DNA of 64,000 nucleotides, taken from assembly GCA_036850595.1 (NCBI GenBank), contig CM072153.1, forward strand, positions 16,696,169 through 16,760,168. The letters are read 5' to 3'. Within the stretch, counting starts at the first letter, position 1. Each line of letters opens with the position of its first letter. Under the pieces are notes generated by a model. That model saw only the letters and a list, made by a program, of their open reading frames with translations. It had not been told where the DNA came from and ran no database searches. Position numbers and translations under genes: made by a program. Below are positions 50,408 to 61,226 of the stretch, piece after piece. Source of the stretch: Rhyacichthys aspro. Lineage: Eukaryota > Chordata > Actinopteri > Gobiiformes > Rhyacichthyidae.

Positions 50408-53400
50408 ACGTTGTGGAGGAGAAATACATAGAGGCTCTCTACTGCCCTTCTCCTTCAATCAGGGACAAAAGAAAAGTGTCCTCCATAAGCTAGGGTTGAA
50501 CCACTTGAAACCCCTAAAGCAACAAGAGTCAGTTTCCTTTTTGTGTCAGCACAAATGGTCCTGCTCTTGTTTTGGTTGAGAACTCTCCACTCCAGACAAT
50601 GGACCTATGTAGGCAGATAATTTATGTACAAACAGATAGCCCCAGCATCAACAATTTATGCAATTTCGAAATTATTTGAGAGCATTACTCTGTATACAAA
50701 AGACAGTGAATTTAATGGTCACCAATCCTGCAGTTTATGTGAAAGCTGATGTCAAAGAGCCATACTGTATACAGTACCTTCACCGTTAACAACACCCAAG
50801 TGACTTGAGTAACAATAGCAACAATACACACAATAATAATAAGGCAGCTCTCGCCAAACTGGCTACTAATAATCCTCCAGCATTTTCAGTGATAATTTTT
50901 AAGACAAACAACTGTGGGGTCACCAGTGTTTGTTATCTGTACTGTGTCCTCAGGCCATATTTAGTGAATAACTATTTTCTGTAACCACACTGCATGAGGG
51001 TATGATTTGTTTTTATTTTTTTGTTTTTTTTTTGCAGCTCATTAAAACTCAAAAAATGTCAGGCAATAGTATCCTTAAATCTCAACTTAAAGTAGATCAT
51101 TTTATTTTTGAAGGGAATGTGAACCTTAGACTGAAATTACCACATGGAGGGATTCACTGTGTAAAAAGCACCACAATGCACACTTTAAGCACTAACAGCC
51201 TGTGACCTGAAATACTTGGTTAAATGCCTTTTTCACCAAACCTTTGCACAGACTTTTGGCACTCCATCCAGTTCAGTGTCCTGATATTTAAGGGCTAACA
51301 GTGAGGTGGATCACATACATGTACCAATTCTCACCTCTGTTCTTGATCTAGTCTTTCTCAGTGTCAGCGCTGGATGTTGGCTCTCTAAAAACAAACATTT
51401 AATCAAGATTCACTACATTTGTATAGATATTTATATATTAAACCGTTTAACCATGGCAAGATTTGCTTACTTTTTTTTCTTTTGAATGCCATCTCTTTGG
51501 TTCTTAAGTGCAGTATCAAAATACATTTAAATGTACAGTATAAGAATGAAATATCCCAAAACATCAGTAAGCCTACAGCAACAGTACATATCTGTTTGTT
51601 TCATTGATTTTTTTTTTTCTCTTTTCATGCATATAATTACACATTAGATTTTAATTGTATATTAAAAGGCTGCTCTCACATTTTTTCTAATCATGCTGCC
51701 TTTTGATGACAGTTGATTCTGATGTTAAGTAATTATTGATGACAAAATTGATAAATAGTGGATCATCTATATATAAGACCTTATATATGTGATTCCTTAC
51801 CCCCAATTGCTCATGCAACCGCAATTTTTTAAAGCATTGTTGATTTGTTAGATTACACACAGACCTTGTGTTAAAATTTCTTACAAAAAGTGTACTGTAC
51901 ATAACATTGACTGCTTGCCCTTCGCTATAACCTTGACCTGTACAAGGTACTAATAATGATTCACATTGTAAATCTTTGTTGGCTAAATACTTATAAATTG
52001 TAAATGTAGGTATGTACTGTATCTTCTTTTCCACATAATTGTGTCTGGATTGAATCTGATCATATTTTTATACTGAAATATATATGTATGACTAAATCTG
52101 ATAAATGTTTATTTGAAATGGCACTAATGAAGAGTGCCGTGTAAATAGATGTGATAGGGTAACAGGGCAAATGCTAATCTAAATATCCAGAAATCTGAAT
52201 CCCTTTTGGGACATTCCTTTTGTTAATTGTGTTTTAGATATGTGTTTTGAGTAATTATAATATATTTTTTTCTTTTTTATTCATTTATTCCTCCCACGTC
52301 TGTGATATTAGTTACACTGTGTCTTGACTTTTGTTAACAGCAACATTTATCACTTACATTTCATTGATTGATTCAAAAGATCAAGCTACAGATCTGCACT
52401 GATTCAACCAAGGCCTCCTCTAGTTATGCTCTCAGGTTGCAGCTTTATGGAATTAGGGTAAAACATGCCTAGGTTCTCCAAAAAATGCTCCACAGTTGCC
52501 TGCTTACACTGACTTCCATTCATTTGCCATCTCATCACATGCAGTATTACAGTGAAGAAGAAATGCAGTAGTGAAATGCAGTACATGTTTTATAATCCCG
52601 TTTTGTGATGCTTTTATGTCGTGTGTTGCTTTTTTTGCTCCTCACTCGCTGCTATCTGTGATATTAACCCACCAAACATTGCCATGAGTAGATTATTGAC
52701 CGTCAAGCTGCCTCTTACTGTTTCTTTTTACCGAGTGTTAGTCTCATACAATTTCAATGCAGCTCAGTTTTGCCTCTTGCAGATTCCTGGGACTTGAGTA
52801 TCCCACTGGAAGTTTGCTTGGGAATTAACCACAATCTATCTGTGCCTTAGCGTGTGCCCCTGCCATAAATCACTATAGCTTCTGAAAAGACTTGACTTAG
52901 CTTGTACACACTCAACACAACTTTGCAGACAGGAAAGTATGTCACAGCTAACTTGGGACAAACTATAGAGTATATGACAGATGAGGCTAATCATTTTACT
53001 GTACTAAAAGGTTAATACGTCTGATCCTGGCCCAAACGAGGAAATGGTGTAAATTTGTAATGTCTGCTTGACGTTAGGATTGTTTGTTTTGTGTTGAACA
53101 AGGGAATTTCTAACATGTATCAGGGAAACCTAGTCTTCCTTTGTTAAACTAGCTCAGGACATAGAAAGGTACTGTTTGTCCGTTTTTTTTTTTCTCTTTG
53201 TTCTCTTAAATGAATTTCCTGCGCTCTGCCTTACAGCACACGAACTCCAATAACAATATTATTAACATAACTTTTATGTTGTTTGATTTTCCAACACTGA
53301 CAGAAATGATTTAAAGGGCAGCAGTCATAGGAACATTAGGAATTTGATTTAAAGATTTGATGGAGTTTGTTTTTGTGACTTTAGTGTCATGTTAAAAGAG

Positions 53401-53510
53401 AGTCGTCGGATGTGCTGTTCATGTGTATTGTGGCTTGGTAACAATACTGTAAATGTGTGATGAATGTATATCTAGTCAGAAAAAATAAAAATAAAAAATG
53501 AAATAAGTGG
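50408..53510 (+). other. ppara: ppara 3' UTR
   Basis: There is no further coding signal up to two adjacent AATAAA hexamers at 53484-53489 and 53490-53495, the best polyadenylation signals, which gives a 3' UTR of about 3.1 kb. An ATTAAA near 51041 could give a shorter form. A Pumilio-type TGTAAATA lies at 52140-52147. I found no let-7 seed match in this interval. Confidence 0.6.
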
Positions 53511-54528
53511 ATATTCAGTGGATTTTAAAATAAAATAATTTTAAAATCTGACACATTCATTATTTTATTACTTTTTTTTTTTTTTTTTTACTAAATATCA
53601 CAAAATATTATACCTGTAATCTGTGAATTTAAAATGTTAGTGTCCTTTTTTTAAAATCTCATTTATCATTTTTATTATTTATTATATAGCTGTCAGCACA
53701 CTGTTTGGAATAGAAGACAGGAGCAATGTTGAGATTTAACTATGTACTTCAGAAATAGGGACGAGAGAAGAATGGATTTGATTAAAACATTTAAAACACA
53801 GAACTGTTTTAATGTTCATTTGGATGTGTTGTCAGTAGAGGGTATTTCCACAATATAAGCTCCTACATCTGTCAAAATAAATATAAATACCGCCTGTAAT
53901 GTAATGCACACTTGCAGAGAGAGTAGTAGTTTAAGAGACCTATTTAGTTGTTATAACAATGTCATAGTATCTCTTAGGCCCTATTTTACAAAATATAAGT
54001 CTATCTCTTAAATGAGTATGAGCATTGATCTTTTTCATTATTTGCTTTGCTTAGTTGATCATATAGTAATAAAATAGCAAACTCCAAAAAATCAATGTGA
54101 CAGTTACTACTTATCTGTGCTAAGAATCAACATCTCGTAACGTTTATTTTTATTTAATATCGTTATCAAACCAAACGATTGTTTTAAATCTGTCACGTGG
54201 TAATGAGATGCACTGAGTACAGTCAGTGTATGTCATTATTCTGGTCACATCTAGTCCTAAACCATAAAACATAAACCTCAAATAACCATGAAAGTGATGA
54301 ATAATATTGTTAAGGAACAGTGAGAAAAGTATGGACTATTACAGTGGCCTACAGAAAGAAAAAGGAGCGTAAATACGAACAAACTACAAACTGACACAAA
54401 TATGATCCAACGAAATATCATCCCATTAAATGTGTTGGAAACAGTTTTAGGACCATTGCACTAGAGGGCGCTCCTCAGCTCCTGAACCTGTTTGAACTAC
54501 TCTTGAGTTTCTGGTCACATTGTCCAAC
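53511..54528. other. Intergenic spacer and yars2 promoter side
   Basis: AT-rich, with a T homopolymer at 53572-53589. A short GC-richer patch at 54460-54500 directly before the yars2 start is the probable TATA-less housekeeping promoter. No other feature was seen. Confidence 0.45.
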
Positions 54529-55316
54529 ATGGCTGCGTCCATAGCGAGATCCTACACTTATGTATCATTGCATGGCTTTTGTATTCTTCCTAAAACAGCG
54601 CACCTTTTCGTCACACTCAGGACTAAACTGCACTGCTCCTCTTCGGCCTGCAGCGGACTACTGTTCAACCTGAACAAACGCGGAGTTATTAAGGACTCTT
54701 TCCCTGAACACGCAGCTCAGGACGCACTCCCGGAGCTGCTCCAGACCGGATCTCAGACTGTGTACTGCGGCTTTGATCCCACAGCAGACAGCCTTCATGT
54801 GGGGAACTTACTCGCTGTTATCGGCCTGTTACACTTCCGAAGCGCAGGGCACCACGTCCTGGCGCTTCTCGGAGGAGCCACGGCGCAAATCGGGGACCCC
54901 AGCGGGAAAACGAGTGAAAGGGAACCACTGTCTGCAGAAACAGTAGAGACTAACACCCAAAGTATACGAGAGAGCCTCCAGAGGATATTTACAAACCATG
55001 AGCTTTATTTCCATAACAGCTCTAAGAAATTAGGCACGGTTACTGTATTGAATAACCTGAAATGGTACAAGGACTGGGATGTGGTGAGCTTTCTTTCCCA
55101 AACAGGTAGACACTTTAGGATGGGGACCATGCTCAGCCGCCACAGCGTCCAGTCCAGACTCAAGAGCGCAGAGGGCATGAGTCTCACAGAGTTCACGTAC
55201 CAAGTCTTTCAGGCCTATGACTTTTATCGTCTCAACCAGATTTACGGCTGTAAGATTCAGCTCGGAGGCACTGACCAGCTGGGAAACCTCATGTCAGGAC
55301 ACGACTTCATTCACAA
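54529..55316 (+). CDS. yars2: yars2 exon 1 (targeting peptide and catalytic domain)
   Basis: ATG at 54529 has A at -3 and G at +4, and nothing upstream in frame offers an ATG. The exon encodes residues 1-262 and two bases of codon 263. The first 55 residues have no acidic residue and many R, K and S, as expected of a mitochondrial presequence. The HIGH-type motif is HVGN (90-93), and the tyrosine-site motifs YCGFDPTADS, QAYDFYRL and QLGGTDQLGN follow. The donor is CACAA|GTAAAC. Confidence 0.95.
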
Positions 55317-57592
55317 GTAAACGCTTTAGCTCTCCTCATCCAATCTGAAAACTAATCCTGCATGGTATCTTAGCAACAGCACCATCCCATTAAAACTGTT
55401 CACGTTAGGTTTTATGTTATCATTGTGTACAATAATAATTAGTTAATTTGCTTACCTTTATTATACAATCCAAGTGCCAGCAGTTAAATGTGCAGAGTTG
55501 CATTTTAGTGACATCTGGTGGTGACGTTGAAAACTGCAGTTTTACGTCTCACACTCCTCCTGTAAACACCCACTATGAACCCTCAGGGGTATGCAGTTAT
55601 TTAGGATTACACCCCTCAGAAATAAGTCAAATAATTCGTTTGTTTCAGAGATTTAGGGGGGGGGGGCAAACTTTTTCTCTCAGAAGGCCAAAGCAGAAAT
55701 GTATTAGTGGGCCACAGGCCAAACGCAAAGGTCAGAGGCCCGTGACCCAAACTTTTTGACCCAACCCTTTAAAAATCTTTTTTTTTAAATTTTACAATGG
55801 CTAAGTATTCTTGACCATAGTTGCAGTAGCTGGTATGAAATTTCAGTCACGAAACATGGTGACCCCTGGTGGGCCAAATCCAACCCCTTGGCGGGCCAAT
55901 TTTGGACAACCCTGTTTTAGGGCAGTGCTCTGATTGTCCTCTTTGGGCTTCTGTAAGGGTGATATAAAGTAATAGGACTGCTAGTTTATGTGGAGATTAT
56001 ATTGAAATATATAGTAGTAATAGATGTAGTGACAAAAGTAATAATTAATAATTGTAATAGTTTTGATTGATGTGTTCTGTTCTATTCCACTTTAAATGCT
56101 TGAATTTTTGAAGTAAGATGACTTGATTATAATTTTGTATTTCTCTGCAGAGTGAGTGGGGAGGAGGTGTATGGCCTGACAATGCCACTGGTCACTAGTT
56201 CAGTTGGGGACAAGCTGGGGAAGACCGCAGGCAATGCAGTGTGGCTCAACAGAGACAAGACTTCTCCTTTTGAGCTCTACCAGTTCTTTATTAGACAACC
56301 TGATTCCATCATAGAACGGTGTGTAAAGCTGTTATCAGACATGTGTACAATCATTTATAACATATCCCCACCATGCAAAAAAACCCCACAAATGACTGAA
56401 TGTTTTGTGTCTGATACTCCCAGGTACCTGAAGCTGTTTACTTTTTTGCCCCTGGCGGAGGTGGAGAGGCTGATGGAGCAGCAGAGGGAGGAGCCAAGCA
56501 AACGCCTTGCACATAAACGATTGGCTGCTGAGGTGACAAAACTGGTGCACGGAAAAGAAGGGCTAGACAGTGCAAAGAGGTTTGTAAACACAAGTCATTT
56601 GTGGTTTATCAAGTTTGTAAGAGAAGGGCACTTTTTCTTTTTAAACAAACAGTGTTGCTTGAAGGCTTACAGCAGGTCTGCAAATGTCATAAATACATTT
56701 TGTTTAAAATTTAATTATCATCTGTAATATTTCCACTGGGTTTTTAATAGTTCCTGCTGGGCTAGTAGTGATGTGAGGTTTGAATGTACATTCTGCAATT
56801 TCACCACCAGATGCCACCAAAAATACCATTTTATCAGTTTGGGACATTTTTACTTGGTAGGGATGGGCACGACAAAGATGAAGCGTCATGTCAGTTTATG
56901 TCTTATGTGCTCTGTCTTTACAGATATCACAAACATCACAGACAGAGCTTTTAGATGGATGCAGTATAAAATATTCTTTAATAGTTTTAGAACCAAGACA
57001 TTCTGTGTCAATCAGAGTTATTTATTTATTTTCTCTGAAATTGTAGCTTGATTGTAAAGCAGTACTATGATATGAAACATGTCATTGCAGATGCACCAAT
57101 GCATTATACAACAGCAGTGTAGAGGCATTGGAGGAGATGACTGATGAAGAGCTTCAGGAGCTCTTCAGAGAGGCTCCCTTTCATGAGCTGCTGTTAGAAC
57201 CTGGGACTACTGTCATAGAGGCCTGCCGTAAAGTCAGTGCCATCCCAGATGGACCCAGAGGGTAAGGTCTGCTTTTCCCGAAAACAAAGGATAATATTGA
57301 CCTACAAAAGCGTAATGAAACTACTTTCAAATAAAACATATAAATCCTTTAGCAGATATGTAGAGCCCTATTTATATCTATACATTTTTTTTACTTAACA
57401 TCTGTTGAACTGTGTTGTAATGTTGTGTGCAGGTATCGTATGGTTTCAGAAGGAGCAGTGCACATCAACCATAGAAGAGTGGATAATCCAGAACAAGTTT
57501 TAGTCCCAAAACTCCACATCTTGTCCAACGGTCTCAGTCTTCTCCGTGTGGGCAAGAAGAACTTCTATATCATCAAGTGGCTCGGTCTCTGA
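54529..57592 (+). CDS. yars2: Mitochondrial tyrosyl-tRNA synthetase, complete coding gene
   Basis: Five exons (54529-55316, 56151-56318, 56424-56579, 57091-57261, 57433-57592) join in frame to 480 codons; human YARS2 has 477. The enzyme activates tyrosine with ATP and charges mitochondrial tRNA-Tyr in the matrix, working as a class I homodimer. The HIGH motif (HVGN, 90-93) and the KMSKS-type loop KLGKT (284-288; KLGKS in human) are both present. The C-terminal S4-like RNA-binding part includes GYRMVSEGAVHINHRRV and ends FYIIKWLGL. All introns have GT-AG ends. The cytosolic paralogue YARS1 is excluded by the bacterial-type architecture and lack of an EMAPII-like tail. The gene lies about 1 kb beyond ppara's polyadenylation site and 1.7 kb before cdkn1b, all on one strand. 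Confidence 0.97.
55658..55913. mobile_element. Nonautonomous hAT-like DNA transposon remnant in yars2 intron 1
   Basis: A 256-base unit starts with a G homopolymer then CAAACTTTTTCTCTC, and ends GCGGGCCAATTTTGGACAAC plus CCT. Its interior repeats the theme of a 'gggccaaa' motif. The ends are imperfect inverted repeats. The flanks GATTTAGG (55650-55657) and GTTTTAGG (55914-55921) differ by one base and look like the 8-base target duplication of hAT elements. There is no transposase frame, so it is a short, old nonautonomous copy. Confidence 0.55.
56151..56318 (+). CDS. yars2: yars2 exon 2 (KMSKS-type loop)
   Basis: The acceptor TTCTCTGCAG precedes 56151 and the donor GAACG|GTGTGT follows 56318. 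It encodes VSGEEVYGLTMPLVTSSVG, KLGKTAGNAVW and the conserved NRDKTSPFELYQFFIRQPD, residues 264-318 with split codons at both ends. Confidence 0.95.
56424..56579 (+). CDS. yars2: yars2 exon 3
   Basis: The acceptor GATACTCCCAG precedes 56424 and the donor AAGAG|GTTTGT follows 56579. It encodes residues 319-370, YLKLFTFLPL through the strongly conserved KRLAAEVTKLVHGKEGLDSA, which matches human YARS2 almost residue for residue. The preceding intron is only 105 bases and remains open in frame for part of its length. Confidence 0.94.
57091..57261 (+). CDS. yars2: yars2 exon 4
   Basis: The acceptor GTCATTGCAG precedes 57091 and the donor AGAGG|GTAAGG follows 57261. It encodes CTNALYNSSVEALEEMTDEE and onward to CRKVSAIPDGPRG, residues 371-427 plus split codons, the linker into the tRNA-binding tail. 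Confidence 0.94.
57433..57592 (+). CDS. yars2: yars2 exon 5 (S4-like tail, stop)
   Basis: The acceptor TTGTGTGCAG precedes 57433. Residues 428-480 run from YRMVSEGAVHINHRRVDNPE to KNFYIIKWLGL and stop at TGA 57590-57592. A polyadenylation signal AATAAA follows at 57728-57733. Confidence 0.94.
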
Positions 57593-57727
57593 AGATGCAC
57601 TGGCTCTGAAAGGACCCATTTACTATGAAGCACTGACTAGGAAGGTAGGGCAACCATTCCTCAGACAATGAAGCACGGTGGACTGATACTATGGCATAAC
57701 TTTTGTAGCTGTTGCCATTGAATGTTA

Positions 57728-57733
57728 AATAAA
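57728..57733 (+). terminator. yars2: yars2 polyadenylation signal
   Basis: AATAAA 136 bases after the stop codon, followed by a T/G-containing tract; this gives a short 3' UTR of about 160 bases. Confidence 0.6.
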
Positions 57734-57759
57734 TATGTATATTTCAGATTACATCTATG

Positions 57760-58915
57760 TAAAGATATTGTATTAAATAAGTTTCATATAAAAGCCAATT
57801 GACTGCTGACTTTGTTCCACTGTGTTAGCTGTGTAATGATAACACTAGGGGTCAGCATTGTTCCAGTTATAATGGAAACGGCTTTTGAAGCCACAGCCTG
57901 CTCTAACTTCATGGATAATTAAGCACTTTTAGAAAGAGTAAATTGTGTTTTTTTGCTAACAGTGTGTGGATCTATTTAAAGACAGTTATATTTGTTACAT
58001 TGTTTGTAGGTCCAGAGATTTTCTTTGTTATTGCCCAACTTACTTTTTGTGTTTCTAGTGGAGGGTGTAAACTGTTGAGCAGAAAACAGATAAGGTCTTT
58101 TATCCATTCTCAACATATTAATATATATTCCAAAAGTTATTTTAGAATGAAGACATATTATTGTGTCATTAAGAAAACATTTCTTTCCAGTTTGTTATTA
58201 GGTACTGCCTGTGAAAATGAAGCTTTTCCCCTGGTGTAAATAACTGTATGGTCCTTGATGCCTGGTAAATATAGTAAATTCAAATGTCCAAATTTAGCTT
58301 TACAAAATCCACATAGTTTTTTTTTTAGTTCTTGTGATACATGATCTTGTATACATTTTTTTCTCCTTTTTATGGTTTGATGTTGATTTGTCAAAAGGAC
58401 CAGAGTGTTGTGCTTTACTTACACCATATAGCTGATATTCTTTAACTCAATATTTTAAACAGTGGATATACTAAAATATATAATAAATAGACACTGTATG
58501 AAAATGTGCCACCATTAAGCAGGACAAAGTATTTTTATATCATTATATTGAATTTTAGAGTGCAAATAGTTGAAAATGTGTGTGTGAACAGTATATAGGT
58601 GTCACACTAATTACATTAATCAGAACATTGTAAAATATAACATAAAATATATGAATACAAAACAATGATAAATAATGCACAAAAGTAAAAATGTACAAAC
58701 TCATTAGGCTAATAACAGTAACGGTTTACATCAAGACTTTAAAACAACTCATTTAAAAAAAATAAAATAAAAATAATAATTTTTCATATTTTTAAAAATG
58801 ATATGCATCGTTTTAAATAACGGCCTAAAACATTATGTTTTATTTTCGTAGTGAATCGCTGTTGGACGAGCGCAATAGTAAAATGTGAGGGATTTCATAA
58901 TCATGGGCCACCTTA
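57760..58915. other. Intergenic spacer between yars2 and cdkn1b
   Basis: AT-rich sequence with no gene that I can support; its open frames lack protein character. Confidence 0.5.
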
Positions 58916-59005
58916 AAAGAAGGGGCGGGCCTAAGTGATTTAACCAATCAGCGGTCTCCTTTGTGTTTAAATAGCTGTGTCAATCATTTTTTTCCTCTCC
59001 CCAGT
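58916..59005 (+). promoter_or_regulatory. cdkn1b: cdkn1b core promoter
   Basis: A GC box (GGGGCGGGC, 58922-58930) and, 14 bases later, an NF-Y-type CCAAT box (ACCAATCAGCG, CCAAT at 58944-58948) precede a TATA-like TTTAAATAG at 58966-58974. A start near 58995-59005 would follow. Sp1 and NF-Y sites are the known activators of mammalian p27 promoters, so the element set fits. The start is inferred, not shown. Confidence 0.6.
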
Positions 59006-59132
59006 CAACCTCCTTCTCAATCCCCAGTACGTCTTTCAATCGCCATATTGGGTACTGAAGGTTTGTCTGCTGTTTCGCTCACTGCCGGACGAAATTGACT
59101 GAGCGGCTTCAATTCCTCTGCACTTTGTTTTG

Positions 59133-59288
59133 ATGAACACCGGAGAGTGCTTTTGCCTGAAAAACACCGCCGCCATTACCGTCTCCTCCGTGACGGACGC
59201 ATGGCATAAGTCGTTTTACGCGTGTTTTGGATATTGCTCAGCGACAAGGAGATACCCGTTGTTATTAAGCTGTTTGTTTTTCTTGTAA
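59133..59288 (+). CDS. uORF in the cdkn1b leader (51 codons)
   Basis: ATG at 59133 opens a frame of 51 codons (MNTGECFCLKNTAA...LSCLFFL) that stops at TAA 59286-59288, 51 bases before the p27 start. The start context is weak (T at -3), so many ribosomes should scan past it. A second, two-codon uORF (ATG GCA TAA, 59201-59209) lies inside it in another frame. Mammalian CDKN1B leaders also carry a regulatory uORF. The encoded peptide resembles nothing that I know. Confidence 0.5.
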   Translation: MNTGECFCLKNTAAITVSSVTDAWHKSFYACFGYCSATRRYPLLLSCLFFL

Positions 59289-59339
59289 ATCTTGGACGCT
59301 CTGGGTCGTTTGCATCTTTCTTTCTTTCTTGGGGGTAAA

Positions 59340-59781
59340 ATGTCAGATGTGCGTCTTTCAAACGGGAGCCCCACGTTGGAGAGGACGGAGTCCCGGGTGC
59401 CGGATCATCCCAAGCCGTCCGCCTGCAGAAGCCTCTTCGGCTCGGTGGACCACGAAGAGTTAAAGAGGGATTTAAAAGGACATTTGCGGGAGATGGAAGC
59501 GGATGCCTCCACCAAGTGGGGCTTCGACTTTGCCAATCACACACCGCTCTCAAATGGCCGGATGAGTTGGGAATTGGTGGATTGTAGGGACGTCCCGAAT
59601 TTCTACAGCAGACAGCCGCGCAAGGAGAAGGGCGTTTGCTCCGCTCGGAATAACAATGTGGATTTAAATGGGAACCATAACTGTGTTGTTGTGAGTCCGG
59701 GCGAAGACTGTGACAGGTCTGACGGCCAGATGGAGTGCACGGAGCAGTGTACAGGAATGAGAAAGAGGCACGCGTGTCACG
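59340..59781 (+). CDS. cdkn1b: cdkn1b exon 1 (kinase-inhibitory domain)
   Basis: ATG at 59340 (A at -3) opens MSDVRLSNGSPTLER, matching human MSNVRVSNGSPSLER. The exon encodes residues 1-147 and one base of codon 148, and ends at CACG|GTACTA. The phase-1 intron position aligns exactly with human CDKN1B (after RKRPATD, here RKRHACH). It contains the cyclin-binding and CDK-binding segments. Confidence 0.95.
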
Positions 59782-60058
59782 GTACTAACTATTTTCACTG
59801 TTTTCTTCGCTGGTGTTTAGCTCGCCGTGTAATTATAGCTACCAGCAAAAGGAGACTGATTAATAACTGAGCAAAAAAGTTACATTAAAGTTTCTAAAAA
59901 TAAAATTGAGTATTGATCTCACTGTAAACTTTTATTTGACAGAGCATTCGACCCAAAGCAAGAGGTCACACAGCAGCACTGATGAGGTGAGCTGTCCGAG
60001 CCTGAGCCGCCCTGCAGAACACACACCCAGAAAAAAGAGCCCCAAGAGACAAACGTAA
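59340..60058 (+). CDS. cdkn1b: Cyclin-dependent kinase inhibitor 1B (p27Kip1), complete coding gene
   Basis: Two coding exons (59340-59781, 59943-60058) encode 185 residues; human p27 has 198. The protein binds cyclin A/E-CDK2 and cyclin D-CDK4/6 and blocks G1-S passage. Landmarks: S10 in NGSPTLER; the cyclin groove motif KPSACRSLFG (25-34); the CDK-binding stretch with W60 and FDF (62-64); the inhibitory FY pair F88-Y89; a basic bipartite nuclear signal RKRHACHEHSTQSKR (141-155); the Skp2 degron HTPRK with T175 (human T187); and the terminal KRQT (human T198). Human Y74 and Y89 are not tyrosine here, and the Akt site T157 is cysteine. A family member p57 is excluded by the C-terminus. Teleosts have two cdkn1b copies; which one this is remains open. 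Confidence 0.97.
59943..60058 (+). CDS. cdkn1b: cdkn1b exon 2 (C-terminus)
   Basis: The acceptor TATTTGACAG precedes 59943. The exon encodes residues 148-185 with the end of the nuclear signal, the T175-P degron and the terminal KRQT, and stops at TAA 60056-60058. A donor AAGTG|GTAAGA at 60067/60068 starts a third intron inside the 3' UTR, as in mammalian CDKN1B. Confidence 0.93.
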
Positions 60059-60067
60059 ACACAAGTG

Positions 60068-61226
60068 GTAAGATTTCTCCTCTTTATTCAACTTTTCACA
60101 GTGTAATTGTAAATAACTTGGCCACAGTCCTGGATTAAAAACTCGTTCCGATGGATTCTAATGCGCACTGGCTTCGCGTCTGGACACTCTGAAAAGTTCA
60201 TAAAATGGATCGTTTTTATTTCAGGCTTGTTGACTGTATTTCTGTAGTGACCTCAATACAACCCCTGAGCTGTTCAGTGATTGTGCAAGTTGAATTGTGT
60301 TTAGGGCGTGCGCGGTTTTGACAAGCAAGGTGTTTTTGTTTTTGAGCGAGCACGTCAAGGGCGTTGTCAGGTTTCCCTCTTCACTGCGCACTTAGGTCCA
60401 TAACGCTGTCGTGGCTGCTTACCGACGCATAGTTTTCAGTTGTATTTTTGCAATGAAAACCATGAATATGCTTTAAACTCGGCTGAATGATGGTTAGTTG
60501 ATATTAGTGACCCGTGGCTGCACTTTTCTTCGTTTTACTATAGCCACGGCTCGCCTTGAGTTTCCAACTGAACTGTAAACAAGTGGTGAACAACAGTGTA
60601 GTAGTAACACGTCAGCAGCCACTGCCCTCAGCCGGAGCAGAGCGGGGACGGGAAGGGGCTGGCCTCTGTCTCTGAGTGTGTGAGTTTGTGTCAGTGTACT
60701 CACTACACCAGTGTTACAACACACATCTGTCTGAGCCCGCTGCAAAAAGAGCAGGGAACTCTGAAATAAAGTGTGACTGAAGGAAACTGGTGCCATTTGA
60801 CTGAAAATGAGAGCTGCCCTCACTGTCAGTAACAGGACTCTTTATTTACGTATTTACTTTCAATAAAGAATACACAGGGCACTAAAATTATGTGTTAAGA
60901 CGGTGTTTGGAAAAGCATATCAGAATGGCCCTCAATTTATTCGCCAGAGCACAGAACATTTTCTCTGAAATTATTGGCCTAGTGAAACACAAATCTTTAT
61001 TTTTGTGGCTTCTGCAAATTACACTCGGGGCAAAAGTTGTTTCAGTTACTTGTCTGGAAGTGTATTTTCTCTTCATTTGAATTTTGCCTGCTTGCTTTTT
61101 TCCAGATGTCACAGGGTGCTTAGGAAATGTCCTTGCTCCAGTTTATTTCTTTCTTCAGATGCAGTGTAACACAAAGTTTGATTTAACTCTACAAACTGTT
61201 TTCTTCTCTTCTGATCTGTCCCACAG
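60068..61226 (+). other. cdkn1b: cdkn1b 3' UTR intron
   Basis: The donor GTAAGA at 60068 and a strong acceptor (pyrimidine tract ending CTGTCCCACAG, 61226) enclose 1159 bases without a coding signal. The stop-to-donor distance is under 10 bases, so no nonsense-mediated decay trigger is expected. Confidence 0.65.

Noticed and set aside
58985..59025. Two acceptor-like sequences (TTTCCTCTCCCCAG and CAATCCCCAG) before cdkn1b
   Set aside because: They sit right after the GC box, CCAAT box and TATA-like element, and no upstream donor or exon is apparent, so they are more likely part of the leader start than splice sites.
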